DNA of 64,000 nucleotides from an uncultured Gammaproteobacteria bacterium (lineage in GTDB: Bacteria > Pseudomonadota > Gammaproteobacteria > Arenicellales > JAANXG01): positions 1 through 64,000 of the forward strand of contig CAMYKK010000004.1 of assembly GCA_947258975.1 (NCBI GenBank), read 5' to 3'. Of this stretch, positions 16,586 to 25,689 are shown piece after piece. The notes beneath the pieces are model-generated. The model worked only from the letters and a program-made list of their open reading frames with translations, was not told the origin of the DNA and ran no database searches. The position numbers were made by a program, and so were the translations under genes. Positions within the stretch are counted from its first letter, which is position 1. Each line of letters starts with the position of its first letter.

Positions 16586-17923
16586 TTAGTCTATACCGAA
16601 TTTGTCCAATTTGTAACGCAATGACCGGAACGACATTCCCAACAGCTTGGCGGCTGCGGTCTTATTCTGGCTGGTACGGGTAAGGGCGTCGATCAAGGCC
16701 TGTTTTTCGATACGCGCCAGATAGCCCTCGAGGGGTTCGTCCCCAGGCACGAAACCGCTCCGTGCGGACCCACGGCTGGATTGGCTGAGACCGAGGTCGT
16801 CGGCGTCGATCGTATCGCTGTCACTCAGGGCGACTGCGCGTTGCAGTATGTTCTCCAACTCGCGCACATTGCCCGGAAACGCGTGCGCATTCAGGGCTGC
16901 GTAGGCGTCTTGGGTCAACACGTAGCAAGGGCCGTCTTCATTAAGACGTCGCAGGAAGTGTTCTACGAGCAACGGAATATCTCCAAAGCGTTCACGCAAG
17001 CTCGGCACGCGCAATTCAATCACGTTGATGCGGTAATATAAATCTTCGCGAAATTTTCCTTTGGCTACCAGGCCACTCAGATCCCGTTGCGTCGCGCTCA
17101 AAAAACGCGCATTGATCGGCACTTCGGATTGTGCCCCCACGGGCCGTACTGCCTTTTCCTGAATAGCACGTAATAGCTTGACTTGCATGTGCGTCGGCAA
17201 TTCGGCCACTTCATCCAGAAACAGGGTGCCCCCGTCAGCGGCTTGAAATAGGCCGGGTTTGTCCGCTGTGGCGCCGGTGAAGCTGCCCTTCTTATGACCG
17301 AAGAATTCGCTTTCCATCAATTCGGAGGGGATAGCGCCGCAGTTGACCGGTACGAATGGCGCTTCTGATCGCGCACTCTGGTCATGGATGAGGCGGGCTA
17401 CTAATTCCTTACCGGTGCCGGAGTCGCCGCTGATGTAGATGGGGGCTTGGCTGCGCGCCAACTTACCGATTTTTCCGCGTATCGCCTGCATCGCCGGTGA
17501 ATCCCCAATCAGCATGTGGCGTTGACGGAGTTCCTTATCGAGTGCCGGCGACGCCGCCTTGAGCGCAGCGGCGACGAGATTCCGCAGATCGTCCAGTTGC
17601 ACCGGTTTGGACACAAAATCAAATGCGCCCGCCTTGAGGGACTCCACCGCCGATTCCACGTTCCCGTAAGCGGTGATCACCGCGATCGGTAGATGAGGAT
17701 ACTTTTCTTGCGCGAAACGGACGAGATCTATACCGCTGCCGTCAGGTAACCGCATGTCGGTGAGACACAAATCGAATTTCTCCTCCCGTAGCAAGTGTTT
17801 TGCCTCCTTCACCGTGCCCGCTTCCTTGGTTGCCAAGTCCATGCGTGCGAGCGTCATCGACAACAATTCCCGAATGTCGGGTTCGTCGTCAATCACTAGA
17901 ACCTGTTGAGAGGATTTGTTCAT
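16586..17923 (-). CDS. pilR: Sigma-54-dependent response regulator PilR
   Basis: A 445-residue NtrC-family activator. The receiver domain has the phospho-acceptor Asp in LCLTDMRLPDGSG. The central AAA+ domain has Walker A GDSGTGKE, the sigma-54 contact loop GSFTGA (a common variant of GAFTGA), and Walker B GGTLFLDEVAELP. The C-terminus is a Fis-type helix-turn-helix (QNKTAAAKLLGMSFRSLRYK). Phosphorylated PilR would activate the -24/-12 promoter found upstream of pilA. The start codon overlaps the pilS stop by 4 bases, so the two are translationally coupled. Confidence 0.95.
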   Translation of the reverse strand: MNKSSQQVLVIDDEPDIRELLSMTLARMDLATKEAGTVKEAKHLLREEKFDLCLTDMRLPDGSGIDLVRFAQEKYPHLPIAVITAYGNVESAVESLKAGAFDFVSKPVQLDDLRNLVAAALKAASPALDKELRQRHMLIGDSPAMQAIRGKIGKLARSQAPIYISGDSGTGKELVARLIHDQSARSEAPFVPVNCGAIPSELMESEFFGHKKGSFTGATADKPGLFQAADGGTLFLDEVAELPTHMQVKLLRAIQEKAVRPVGAQSEVPINARFLSATQRDLSGLVAKGKFREDLYYRINVIELRVPSLRERFGDIPLLVEHFLRRLNEDGPCYVLTQDAYAALNAHAFPGNVRELENILQRAVALSDSDTIDADDLGLSQSSRGSARSGFVPGDEPLEGYLARIEKQALIDALTRTSQNKTAAAKLLGMSFRSLRYKLDKFGID

Positions 17924-19575
17924 GTGGCCCGATTACACATTTCGTGAGGTGCGAACTGAATGCGAAACCGGCTACCGGGTTGTTCCATGGGAACATAGTC
18001 TAGTCTTCCATAGTTGTTTTCGCATAACGCTCGCGACAAATAAAGGCCCAGGCCGGTGCCACGCTTCTTGGCTGCGGTGAAGAACGGTTCGAAGATTTTG
18101 TCCTGAAACTCTTCCGGAACGCCTGATCCGCGATCCACCACGTCTAAGTACGGTACGCTCAGTTCCCGATTCCAACCGCCTTCCAGGGTCACGACGGGGT
18201 GCCCGGTGTAGGGAGGACTGTGGCGAATCGCGTTCTGGCACAGATTAACCAAAACTTGATGCAGTTGGTCAGGGTCCATGCACGACTCGAAATCGACATG
18301 TTCGAGTGCTATTGCTTCCGGTGGCAGGTTCTGTGTTTGCACGAATCCGGCACGAAATTCCTGGAGCCATTTCTCGAGGTGCAGTGATACCGGGTTCGAC
18401 GATCGCGGCCGGCCCAATTGCAGGATGGCCTTGATAATCTGGTCAAGTCGATCAGTATTATCGTTGATGATGCGCGTCAACTGACGGTCTTGCTCTTTGA
18501 GCTGTGGCGATTCATTGATTAACTGGCTGGCATGACTGATTGCGCCCAGTGGATTACGGATCTCGTGGGCGATCGCCGCGGTTAAACGGCCGAGAGCGGC
18601 GAGCTTCAACTGTTGTGCCTGGCGCTCGGTCTGAGACATATCCTCTAGAAAGATTGCGGTGATTCCTCCCTCCCTATCGGTGACATGAACAAAGCGCGGC
18701 AAGACATTGGGGCCGTGTTCGTGCAGCCGCAGCGGTTGCGGGTCCATATGAGAGGCGTGTTTCCAGCCCGCAAAAGCCGCGGCCAGTTCGGGGCTGGCGT
18801 TTTCCAACGTGAGGCGCTCGCTGATGGATTGCATGTCGATACCCAATAAGTCCTTGCTGGCCAGGTTAAACAAGTGCACGTGGCCGGTCTTATCAGTGAC
18901 CAATATGCCGGTTTGTAAGCGGGCGACAATCAACTCATTGAGTTTGGCTAAATCGATCACCTCTGCGGCGCGACGATCTGCGAGGGCTTGGGTCCGGCGG
19001 ATGCGGTCCGATACGAAGGACAACAGTATGCCGGTACTGAACAGGCCGATCCCGAGGACACCGAGCTGAGTGAAGCTGCTGCTGGTGTCGGCGTACAGCG
19101 TGAGGCTGACGCCGTGATCGGCGAGACTAACCAGCGTCGCCACCGCGGCGAAAAAGATTGCCATACGGCCGGGTAGCACCACGCCACTGGCAGCCACCGA
19201 GACGATGAGCAGTAGACTCAAGCCACTGTTGATGCCTCCGCTGGCATGGGCGAGCAGGATGACGAGAACGATATCGAGGGAGAATTGAATGTACGCCTGG
19301 ATACGAAATGCCGGCTTTCCTTGAGTAATGGTGTAGGTATTCACAGCACTGACAATCAGCATGGCGAGGCTGGCCGACAGGAATAAGCCGGGCGAGTATT
19401 CTCCCAGATTGACGATCTCCGCACGCCCGAGCGCTAACGCGGAAAATCCTGTCGCCAATACCAAGCGATAAAGATTGAAGTAGTAAAGGGCTTGCCACAG
19501 CGCTTTGCTGTCTGCCTGCGAAGCAGATTCGGTGTTCTTTGCAGCTAGCACCATCTGACCGGAATATTGCACCAA
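17920..19575 (-). CDS. pilS: Sensor histidine kinase PilS
   Basis: A 551-residue kinase. About six N-terminal membrane segments (residues 35-190) are followed by a PAS-type region (LNELIVARLQTGILVTDKTG), the H-box AAIAHEIRNPLGAISHASQL with the phosphorylated His, and the HATPase G-boxes (DRGSGVPEEFQDKIFEPFF, GTGLGLYLSR). It senses pilin level in the membrane in known systems and phosphorylates PilR. The first start, TTG 19575, lies within a TGGTGCAATA-type repeat and has no Shine-Dalgarno sequence; ATG 19554 is an alternative with equally poor support. Confidence 0.93.
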   Translation of the reverse strand: MVQYSGQMVLAAKNTESASQADSKALWQALYYFNLYRLVLATGFSALALGRAEIVNLGEYSPGLFLSASLAMLIVSAVNTYTITQGKPAFRIQAYIQFSLDIVLVILLAHASGGINSGLSLLLIVSVAASGVVLPGRMAIFFAAVATLVSLADHGVSLTLYADTSSSFTQLGVLGIGLFSTGILLSFVSDRIRRTQALADRRAAEVIDLAKLNELIVARLQTGILVTDKTGHVHLFNLASKDLLGIDMQSISERLTLENASPELAAAFAGWKHASHMDPQPLRLHEHGPNVLPRFVHVTDREGGITAIFLEDMSQTERQAQQLKLAALGRLTAAIAHEIRNPLGAISHASQLINESPQLKEQDRQLTRIINDNTDRLDQIIKAILQLGRPRSSNPVSLHLEKWLQEFRAGFVQTQNLPPEAIALEHVDFESCMDPDQLHQVLVNLCQNAIRHSPPYTGHPVVTLEGGWNRELSVPYLDVVDRGSGVPEEFQDKIFEPFFTAAKKRGTGLGLYLSRALCENNYGRLDYVPMEQPGSRFRIQFAPHEMCNRAT

Positions 19576-19678
19576 GGCGAAAAAAATTTAAGAGCGAATG
19601 TTGTTTGCAATGGGCAAATTGATCGATGTCCGGCGTCACGCTTTGCGCTCGGGGATACGTTTGTCCTGGGGCTGACGA

Positions 19679-20395
19679 TTACGTCCTAGCCAGTACCCAG
19701 ACCTGTATATGTTCCACTCCAACGCGTTGCAAGCATCGAGCTAATTGGCTAACAGTATGGCCGCTGGTCATTACATCGTCCACAATCGCAACGCGCCGGT
19801 GGGCAATGGGGCCACGAATTGCGAACGCATTGCGTAAATTTTGCCGCCTTTGTTTGCTGGGTAGTTCGGCTTGCGGGCGTGTATCTCGCGTGCGGATCGC
19901 CACGCGCGGGTCGATTCGGGTGCCCAACGAGCGTGCGATCGGACGCGCCAATTCCACGGACTGATTAAATCCGCGTTGACGTAGGCGCGCGCGGTGCAAC
20001 GGAACCGGAATGATGACATCGGGCGGGAGCGTAATGCGCGGTTCCACCTCGCGCAAAAACAATTCACCAAGCAGGCGGGCATGCTGGATCCGGCCGCGAT
20101 ATTTGAACTCGCGAATGAGATGAGCCACCGGCGGGAGATAGGCCAGCGGCGCAATAGTGACATCAAATGCAGGTGGATCATGTTGGCACTGGCCGCACAA
20201 TCCAGTGCCGGCGTAACGTCCACCGCAACGGGGGCACTGCGACGTCGGCCGGGGCAGATCTCCCGCGCAGTCCGGACATAATGCCCATGCACCCGCGGCC
20301 GGATCGGCGCACACGGCGCAGGGTGATGAATACAGCCATGCGAGCACAATTTTTACACAATGGTCAATCCGTGGCATCCTTGTGAGTTGACGCAT
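19679..20395 (-). CDS. comF: ComF family phosphoribosyltransferase-like protein
   Basis: A 238-residue protein. The N-terminal part contains a cysteine-rich zinc-ribbon-like region (CAVC, CPDC, CPRC, CGQC; residues about 22-70), and the C-terminal part contains the PRPP-binding motif AIVDDVMTSGHTVSQLAR. The family (ComF/GntX/AmsB) is linked to DNA uptake and recombination, with an unknown reaction. It is divergent from bioB with only 26 bases between the starts, a frequent gammaproteobacterial arrangement. An internal ATG six codons in is an alternative start. Confidence 0.9.
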   Translation of the reverse strand: MRQLTRMPRIDHCVKIVLAWLYSSPCAVCADPAAGAWALCPDCAGDLPRPTSQCPRCGGRYAGTGLCGQCQHDPPAFDVTIAPLAYLPPVAHLIREFKYRGRIQHARLLGELFLREVEPRITLPPDVIIPVPLHRARLRQRGFNQSVELARPIARSLGTRIDPRVAIRTRDTRPQAELPSKQRRQNLRNAFAIRGPIAHRRVAIVDDVMTSGHTVSQLARCLQRVGVEHIQVWVLART

Positions 20396-20421
20396 AATCC
20401 TTTGGCCTTTCCGTTGATCTG

Positions 20422-21411
20422 ATGACCGATACCGAATCCGCCACCACCCGACCGCGCACCGCCATGTCCGCGGCCGCGCCCTGGGACGAAGATCAGGTCC
20501 TGGCGCTGCTCGAGCTGCCGTTCAATGACCTTATGTTTAAAGCACACACCACGCATAGGCAACAGTTCGATGCCAATGAGGTGCAACTCAGTACGCTTAT
20601 TAGCATAAAGACCGGCGCCTGTCCCGAGGATTGCGCCTATTGCCCGCAGAGCGCGCACTACCAAACTGGACTCAAGGCCGACCGACTCATGGCGGTGGAC
20701 GACATCCTCGCTGCCGCTAGGGTTGCCAAGCACAACGGCGCGACCCGGTTCTGCATGGGCGCCGCATGGCGCACTCCCAAGGGTGACGATTTGGAAACCG
20801 TCATTGAGGCAATAAAGCGCGTAAAATCGCTCGGTCTGGAGACCTGCGCTACTTTGGGCATGTTGACTGCCGATCAGGCACGACGGCTGCAGGCAGCGGG
20901 TTTGGATTATTACAACCACAATCTCGATACTTCCGCGGCGTTTTACGGGGAAATCATATCCACCCGCAGCTATGATGATCGACTGCAGACACTGCATTTC
21001 GTTCGCGAGTGCGGTATCCATGTTTGTTGCGGCGGTATCATCGGCATGGGTGAGTCGCGCGCCGATCGTGCGGCTTTGATCACCACTTTGGCGAATTTGC
21101 CGAGCTACCCGGAGAGCGTGCCAATCAATATGTTGGTGCAAATACCGGGCACACCGCTGCATGGTGCGGAGAAACCCGACGCATTTGAATTCGTGCGTAC
21201 CATCGCGGTGGCACGCATCACGATGCCTAAGGCCTACGTGCGTTTGTCCGCTGGCCGGGATGAAATGAATGATGAATTGCAGGCATGGTGTTTCTTTGCC
21301 GGCGCCAATTCGATATTTTCCGGCGACAAGCTGCTGACCACCGGTAACGCGACTGCCGCGCATGACCAATCCTTGTTCGAGCGCCTGGGAATACGGCCGT
21401 TGACGATGTGA
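20422..21411 (+). CDS. bioB: Biotin synthase
   Basis: A 329-residue radical SAM enzyme that inserts sulfur into dethiobiotin. The 4Fe-4S radical SAM motif is [20 protein letters not shown] (about residues 56-75), with CxxxCxxC intact. [31 protein letters not shown] and the arginine-containing VRLSAGR motif for the 2Fe-2S cluster are all present. It is the first gene of the cluster bioB-F-H-C-D, the usual gammaproteobacterial order, here without bioA. A KAPA aminotransferase must therefore be encoded elsewhere. Confidence 0.97.
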   Translation: MTDTESATTRPRTAMSAAAPWDEDQVLALLELPFNDLMFKAHTTHRQQFDANEVQLSTLISIKTGACPEDCAYCPQSAHYQTGLKADRLMAVDDILAAARVAKHNGATRFCMGAAWRTPKGDDLETVIEAIKRVKSLGLETCATLGMLTADQARRLQAAGLDYYNHNLDTSAAFYGEIISTRSYDDRLQTLHFVRECGIHVCCGGIIGMGESRADRAALITTLANLPSYPESVPINMLVQIPGTPLHGAEKPDAFEFVRTIAVARITMPKAYVRLSAGRDEMNDELQAWCFFAGANSIFSGDKLLTTGNATAAHDQSLFERLGIRPLTM

Positions 21412-21553
21412 CCGTGGCGCTTACGTTCCTGTTACCCGTTGAGAAGAACGCCCCGGGATCTACGGTCAGCGCGCATGTTGCACAGTGGTGTCCCGTTGTC
21501 CGATCCCACCACCATTGTTCGCAATCCCTGCTGCGATATCCGGGCTGACGCGC

Positions 21554-22723
21554 ATGACATGGGACGCTGAATTGACGCGCCGGCTCGCGCACCGCCATGC
21601 CGACAATTTGTTCCGCCGCCGCATCACCCTGACCGGCGCGCAAGGCCCGCGGATCGTCACCGATGAGGGCAGCTATCTGAGTTTTTGCAGCAACGATTAT
21701 CTTGGTTTGGCCAATGATCGCCGTGTGATCCGCGCGCTGCAGGAGGCGGCCGATCAGTATGGCGTCGGCGCCGGCGCCGCGCATCTGGTGACCGGGCATC
21801 AGAGGATTCACGAGTCGCTGGAGCAGGCACTGGCCGAGTTCGTGGGTGCACCGCGGGCATTGTTGTTTTCTACTGGTTACATGGCCAACCTCGGCATCGC
21901 CAATGCGCTGTTGGGGCGCGGTGATCTCGTGATCGAAGACCGGCTCAACCACGCCTCGTTGATCGACGCCGGGTTGTTGTGTCGCGCCGAGTTGCGACGC
22001 TACACACATGCCGATGTTGGTGCGGCGCGGCGGCTGCTCGCGGCATCCACCGCAGAGCGAAAATTGATTCTCACCGATGCGGTATTCAGCATGGACGGCG
22101 ATCTGGCGCCGGTGCCGGAATTGGTGGCTATGGCCGTTGACCATGATGCTCGCGTGGTATTGGATGACGCGCACGGCCTGGGGGTGCTCGGTGCCGGTGG
22201 ACGCGGTTCCCTGGAGCATCACGCGCTAACGGCCGCGCCGCCGGTGATCTTAATGGGTACCCTGGGCAAGGCATTGGGAACATTTGGCGCCTTCGTCGCT
22301 GGGGACGAGGCACTGATTGAAACCCTGATCCAGGAGGCGCGGACTTATATTTACACCACCGCGCCGCCACCGGCGGTGGCGGCTGCGACTTGCGAGGCAT
22401 TGCGCATCGTGCGCGAAGAACCATGGCGGCGCGAGCGGCTACGAGACCTGGTGCGGCGCTTTCGCCGTGGGGCGGCCGAGTTGGGCCTGCCCGTGGCCGA
22501 TTCGGATACTCCCATTCAACCGATCATCATCGGTGAACCGCAGCGGGCACTGGCGGTGGGCCGTGGCCTGCAGAAAGCCGGCGTGCTGGTTACTGCGATT
22601 CGACCGCCCACGGTTCCACTGCATACATCACGGTTGCGGGTGACGTTTTCGGCCGCCCACAGTGAACAGGACGTAGATCAGCTGCTCGATGCATTGAGTG
22701 GTGTGATGAACGACAATCACTAG
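21554..22723 (+). CDS. bioF: 8-amino-7-oxononanoate synthase
   Basis: A PLP-dependent enzyme of about 389 residues that condenses pimeloyl-ACP (or -CoA) and alanine. The start ATG at 21554 (MTWDAELTRR) matches the usual BioF N-terminus; longer in-frame starts from 21485 add proline-rich sequence not found in the family. FCSNDYLGLANDRRVIRAL, VLDDAHGLGVLG and the PLP-lysine region LMGTLGKALGTFGAFVAG are diagnostic. It overlaps nothing but is followed by bioH after three bases. Confidence 0.96.
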   Translation: MTWDAELTRRLAHRHADNLFRRRITLTGAQGPRIVTDEGSYLSFCSNDYLGLANDRRVIRALQEAADQYGVGAGAAHLVTGHQRIHESLEQALAEFVGAPRALLFSTGYMANLGIANALLGRGDLVIEDRLNHASLIDAGLLCRAELRRYTHADVGAARRLLAASTAERKLILTDAVFSMDGDLAPVPELVAMAVDHDARVVLDDAHGLGVLGAGGRGSLEHHALTAAPPVILMGTLGKALGTFGAFVAGDEALIETLIQEARTYIYTTAPPPAVAAATCEALRIVREEPWRRERLRDLVRRFRRGAAELGLPVADSDTPIQPIIIGEPQRALAVGRGLQKAGVLVTAIRPPTVPLHTSRLRVTFSAAHSEQDVDQLLDALSGVMNDNH

Positions 22724-22726
22724 AGC

Positions 22727-23473
22727 ATGGCCGCCGCCGTGAAGCGACAGCTCGTGTTGGTGCATGGATGGGGGGTCAATCGCTGTGTATGGCGTCCCAT
22801 CACCGACGCGTTGGAAACTCGATTTCACGTTGTCGCTGCGGATCTACCCGGATACGGCGGACATACCGCGCACAATGGGATCGAATCATTACCGGCCATG
22901 GCGGAGGCGGTCGCGGCATCGGTCACCGGTCCGGCGGTGTGGATCGGATGGTCGTTGGGTGGGATGGTGGCGATGCAGGCGGCGATTTCCCGCCCGGCGC
23001 AGGTGACCCGGTTGATCCTAGTTGGGAGCACTGCCAAGTTCATTACCGACCGTGAATGGCAGCACGGCGTGGCCGCCGGCGATATGGACCGGTTCTGTCG
23101 CGACTTGTGTGCCGACTACGACGCCGCATTGACTCGCTTTTTGTTGATGCAATCCGCGAAGTTGGGTAATAGCAGGCAACTGGCGCGGCAACTCGGAGCC
23201 TTGATCGCCGCTTGCGGGGCACCCAACCGGTGGGCCTTGGAGCGCAGTCTGGAAATCCTGAAATCCAGTGATCTTCGTCCGCTGCTCTCCCGGGTCGCGG
23301 TCTCCACCGACGTCATCCACGGCCGCTTCGATCGACTGGTGCCGCCAGCTGCCGCGCAGTATGTGGCTGACCGGATACCCCATGCACGACTCTGGTGGTT
23401 ACCCGGCGGACACGCACCATTTCTAACTCATCCACAGGAATTTGTCAGCCTCTTGGTGCGTGACGATGCATGA
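22727..23473 (+). CDS. bioH: Pimeloyl-ACP methyl ester carboxylesterase
   Basis: A 248-residue alpha/beta hydrolase that removes the methyl ester from pimeloyl-ACP methyl ester, ending the BioC-primed fatty-acid detour. The nucleophile elbow is GWSLGG (about residue 83), the acid is in HGRFDRLVP and the base in PGGHAPFLTHP, so the triad is complete. The oxyanion region HGWGVN is near the N-terminus. The downstream bioC start overlaps its last codons, indicating coupling. Confidence 0.95.
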   Translation: MAAAVKRQLVLVHGWGVNRCVWRPITDALETRFHVVAADLPGYGGHTAHNGIESLPAMAEAVAASVTGPAVWIGWSLGGMVAMQAAISRPAQVTRLILVGSTAKFITDREWQHGVAAGDMDRFCRDLCADYDAALTRFLLMQSAKLGNSRQLARQLGALIAACGAPNRWALERSLEILKSSDLRPLLSRVAVSTDVIHGRFDRLVPPAAAQYVADRIPHARLWWLPGGHAPFLTHPQEFVSLLVRDDA

Positions 23474-24338
23474 ACCAATGCGGTTCGAGCTCGATAAACG
23501 GCGCGTGCGCCAGTCGTTTGATCGCGCCGCGCAGACCTACGACAAAACGGCGGTGTTACAGAAGCAGATTGCCGATGAGATGGTCAGCCGGCTCGACATT
23601 ATCAAGATCCAGCCGACTATGATTATCGATGTGGGTTGTGGCACCGGCTACGCACTTTCCCGGCTGCAACAACTTTATCCACGTGCAGCGGTGCTGGGGC
23701 TGGATATCGCGCCCGCCATGTTGCGACAGGCGCGCCGCCGGCGCCGGTGGTTTCGGTCGCAACCGTTGATCGCCGGTGACGCGGAACGCTGCCCCGTGCA
23801 AGACCGATCTATCGACATGATCTTCTGCAATGTCACCTTGCAATGGTGTGATCTGGACGTCGTTCTGGCGGAGTTCTCGCGAGTGTTGAAGCCCGAGGGT
23901 TTGTTGATGTTTTCGACGTTTGGTCCCGATACCCTCAAAGAGATTCGCCACGCGTGGCGGCAGGTTGATGATGGCATTCACGTTCACTCGTTTATCGATA
24001 TGCATGACATCGGGGATGCCTTGACCCGTAATCTATTCGGCGCGCCGGTAGTGGACGTGGATTATGCGACATTGACGTACGCTAATCTTAACGACCTAAC
24101 GATGGATTTGAAGCTGATCGGATCTAACAATGCGGCGGCGCAGCGCAGCAAAGGGCTGGTCGGTAAAACGCGGTTTGACCGGTTTCGCCGAGCGATGGAG
24201 TCGCATAAAGACACGCAGGGGAGACTCCAGTGTTCATACGAGATTATCTATGGACATGCCTGGGCGCCGACACATCGCGCGTCTCGCGACCGGGATGGTG
24301 TGATTTCCGTACCGGTGACCGAAATCAGGAAAGCTTAA
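23466..24338 (+). CDS. bioC: Malonyl-ACP O-methyltransferase
   Basis: A methyltransferase of about 290 residues that methylates malonyl-ACP to prime pimelate synthesis. Motif I is IIDVGCGTGYALSRLQQLYP, followed by AVLGLDIAPAMLRQARRR, and IDMIFCNVTLQWC and LLMFSTFGPDTLKEIRHAWR are strong BioC signatures. The ATG at 23466 overlaps the bioH stop by eight bases; an earlier start (23442) would overlap further. The C-terminal region (about residue 210 on) is typical of the gammaproteobacterial proteins. Confidence 0.94.
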   Translation: MHEPMRFELDKRRVRQSFDRAAQTYDKTAVLQKQIADEMVSRLDIIKIQPTMIIDVGCGTGYALSRLQQLYPRAAVLGLDIAPAMLRQARRRRRWFRSQPLIAGDAERCPVQDRSIDMIFCNVTLQWCDLDVVLAEFSRVLKPEGLLMFSTFGPDTLKEIRHAWRQVDDGIHVHSFIDMHDIGDALTRNLFGAPVVDVDYATLTYANLNDLTMDLKLIGSNNAAAQRSKGLVGKTRFDRFRRAMESHKDTQGRLQCSYEIIYGHAWAPTHRASRDRDGVISVPVTEIRKA

Positions 24339-24340
24339 CA

Positions 24341-25018
24341 ATGGCCGCGGGTGTGTTCGTCACCGGCACCGACACCGAGATCGGGAAGACCCTGTTTGCG
24401 CAAGCCTTGGTGTGGCACTGGCGGCGCGACGGGCTGCGGATTGCGGTGATGAAACCGGTGGCCAGCGGCTGCCGGGCCACTGACGCCGGCCTGCGAAGCC
24501 CGGATGCCGAGAGTTTGTTGGCGGTGAGTAACGTCGATGCACCCTATGACACGGTCAATCCCTATGCGTTTGCGCCGGCCGTCGCCCCCCATCTTGCCGC
24601 CGCTCAGGCCGGTGTTCGCATTCAGTGTGCGCGGATCCGGTCCTGCTTCGATGAATTGGCCGATGCCAGCGATCGCGTCGTCGTCGAGGGTATAGGGGGG
24701 TGGCAGGTCCCGTTGGGTCCGGACTCCGCGGTGGCGGACATTGCTCTGTCCCTGGACCTGCCGGTGGTTCTGGTGGTGGGTATCCGCCTGGGTTGTTTGA
24801 ATCACGCGCTGTTGACCGCCGCGGCCATCAGCGGTGCGGGTGCCGAGTTGGCGGGATGGGTTGCCAACCATATCGCGGCGCAGACCGACCTCGCGAAGGA
24901 AAATATCGATGCGCTCAGGGCCCGGCTGGATGCCCCGTTGTGGGGCGTGATCCCCCACTTATCGGCGGACGTGGGTCCGGTGGCGGTGACCCGGTACCTA
25001 ACGGGTCTACCCGCTTGA
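24341..25018 (+). CDS. bioD: Dethiobiotin synthetase
   Basis: A 225-residue ATP-dependent carboxylase that closes the ureido ring of DAPA. The N-terminus GVFVTGTDTEIGKTLFAQAL carries the P-loop-like GTDTxxGKT motif. VMKPVASG, the conserved glycine-rich VVEGIGGWQVPL and the NHALLTAAAI region follow. The start ATG at 24341 is two bases after the bioC stop. It closes the biotin cluster; the next gene is 169 bases away and belongs to the oxidase group. Confidence 0.95.
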   Translation: MAAGVFVTGTDTEIGKTLFAQALVWHWRRDGLRIAVMKPVASGCRATDAGLRSPDAESLLAVSNVDAPYDTVNPYAFAPAVAPHLAAAQAGVRIQCARIRSCFDELADASDRVVVEGIGGWQVPLGPDSAVADIALSLDLPVVLVVGIRLGCLNHALLTAAAISGAGAELAGWVANHIAAQTDLAKENIDALRARLDAPLWGVIPHLSADVGPVAVTRYLTGLPA

Positions 25019-25187
25019 CCCCCGTCAACTTCCTCACACGCGACTGGGAACTAGGCGGTCCGTAAAGGGTCCCACCACCCAGGCTTGGGGGTCGGAAAAA
25101 CCTTAAGTTGACAGTGTTGATGGGTTATTTTCCGTATGCTACTGTCCGCGCCCGGTCTCGTAAGCGTTGTGGTTTGGAGGAGCCGCC

Positions 25188-25682
25188 ATTCCTATTGCAG
25201 CAAACGGTGACGAGTTTCGTGCTCTCATCCGCCCAAACAGCTCCATGACCCCGCGTTCCATGGCGGTGGGGGTCATCTGTTTTTCGCTGCTGGCGGTTAC
25301 TATCGGCCTGAGCTTCTTCACCCTGGGCTACTGGTTGATTCTCCCTTTCGCAGGGCTCGAGATCTTGGCGGTGGCGGTGTCGGTGTCGGTTCGCGGTACG
25401 GTGGACTACGAGCTGATAACCGTAAAAGACCAGCAGGTCACGATCACGCAAAGACAAGGCAAGCGTATGGTCACGCATGACTTTCAACGATATTGGACAC
25501 GGATTAGGCGGGAGCGCGGGGCGAACAGGTTGCATCCGTCTCGCTTATTGATCGGCTCTCATGGACGTTTTGTTGCCATCGGTTCGGTACTGACCGAAGA
25601 ACTAAAAGACCAACTCTCACAACAGATAAGAGACGCGATTTGTTACCACTGCCCATCAGTGCACAACCAAGTATCGGAGTAA
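25188..25682 (+). CDS. DUF2244 membrane protein of the oxidase locus
   Basis: An inner-membrane protein of about 164 residues with two adjacent hydrophobic segments (MAVGVICFSLLAVTIGLSFF, then WLILPFAGLEILAVAVSVSV) and a basic C-terminal half. This is the DUF2244 layout, often found directly upstream of cytochrome c oxidase genes; the function is unknown. The start is uncertain. The family N-terminus fits ATT at 25188, placed six bases after GGAGGA (25176-25181). A TTG at 25167 would add seven residues but has no Shine-Dalgarno sequence. ATG 25244 would remove conserved residues. Confidence 0.82.
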   Translation: MPIAANGDEFRALIRPNSSMTPRSMAVGVICFSLLAVTIGLSFFTLGYWLILPFAGLEILAVAVSVSVRGTVDYELITVKDQQVTITQRQGKRMVTHDFQRYWTRIRRERGANRLHPSRLLIGSHGRFVAIGSVLTEELKDQLSQQIRDAICYHCPSVHNQVSE

Positions 25683-25689
25683 ACGACCC

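Noticed and set aside
20353-21369. Long open frame (338 codons) antisense to bioB
   Set aside because: It lies wholly opposite bioB, its composition reflects reverse reading of GC-rich codons, and no protein motif was seen. The similar 331-codon frame antisense to bioF (21227-22222) was rejected for the same reason.
25101-25140. Sigma-70 promoter TTGACA...TATGCT upstream of the oxidase operon
   Set aside because: Good hexamers but 21 bases apart, too far for a standard promoter; not called.
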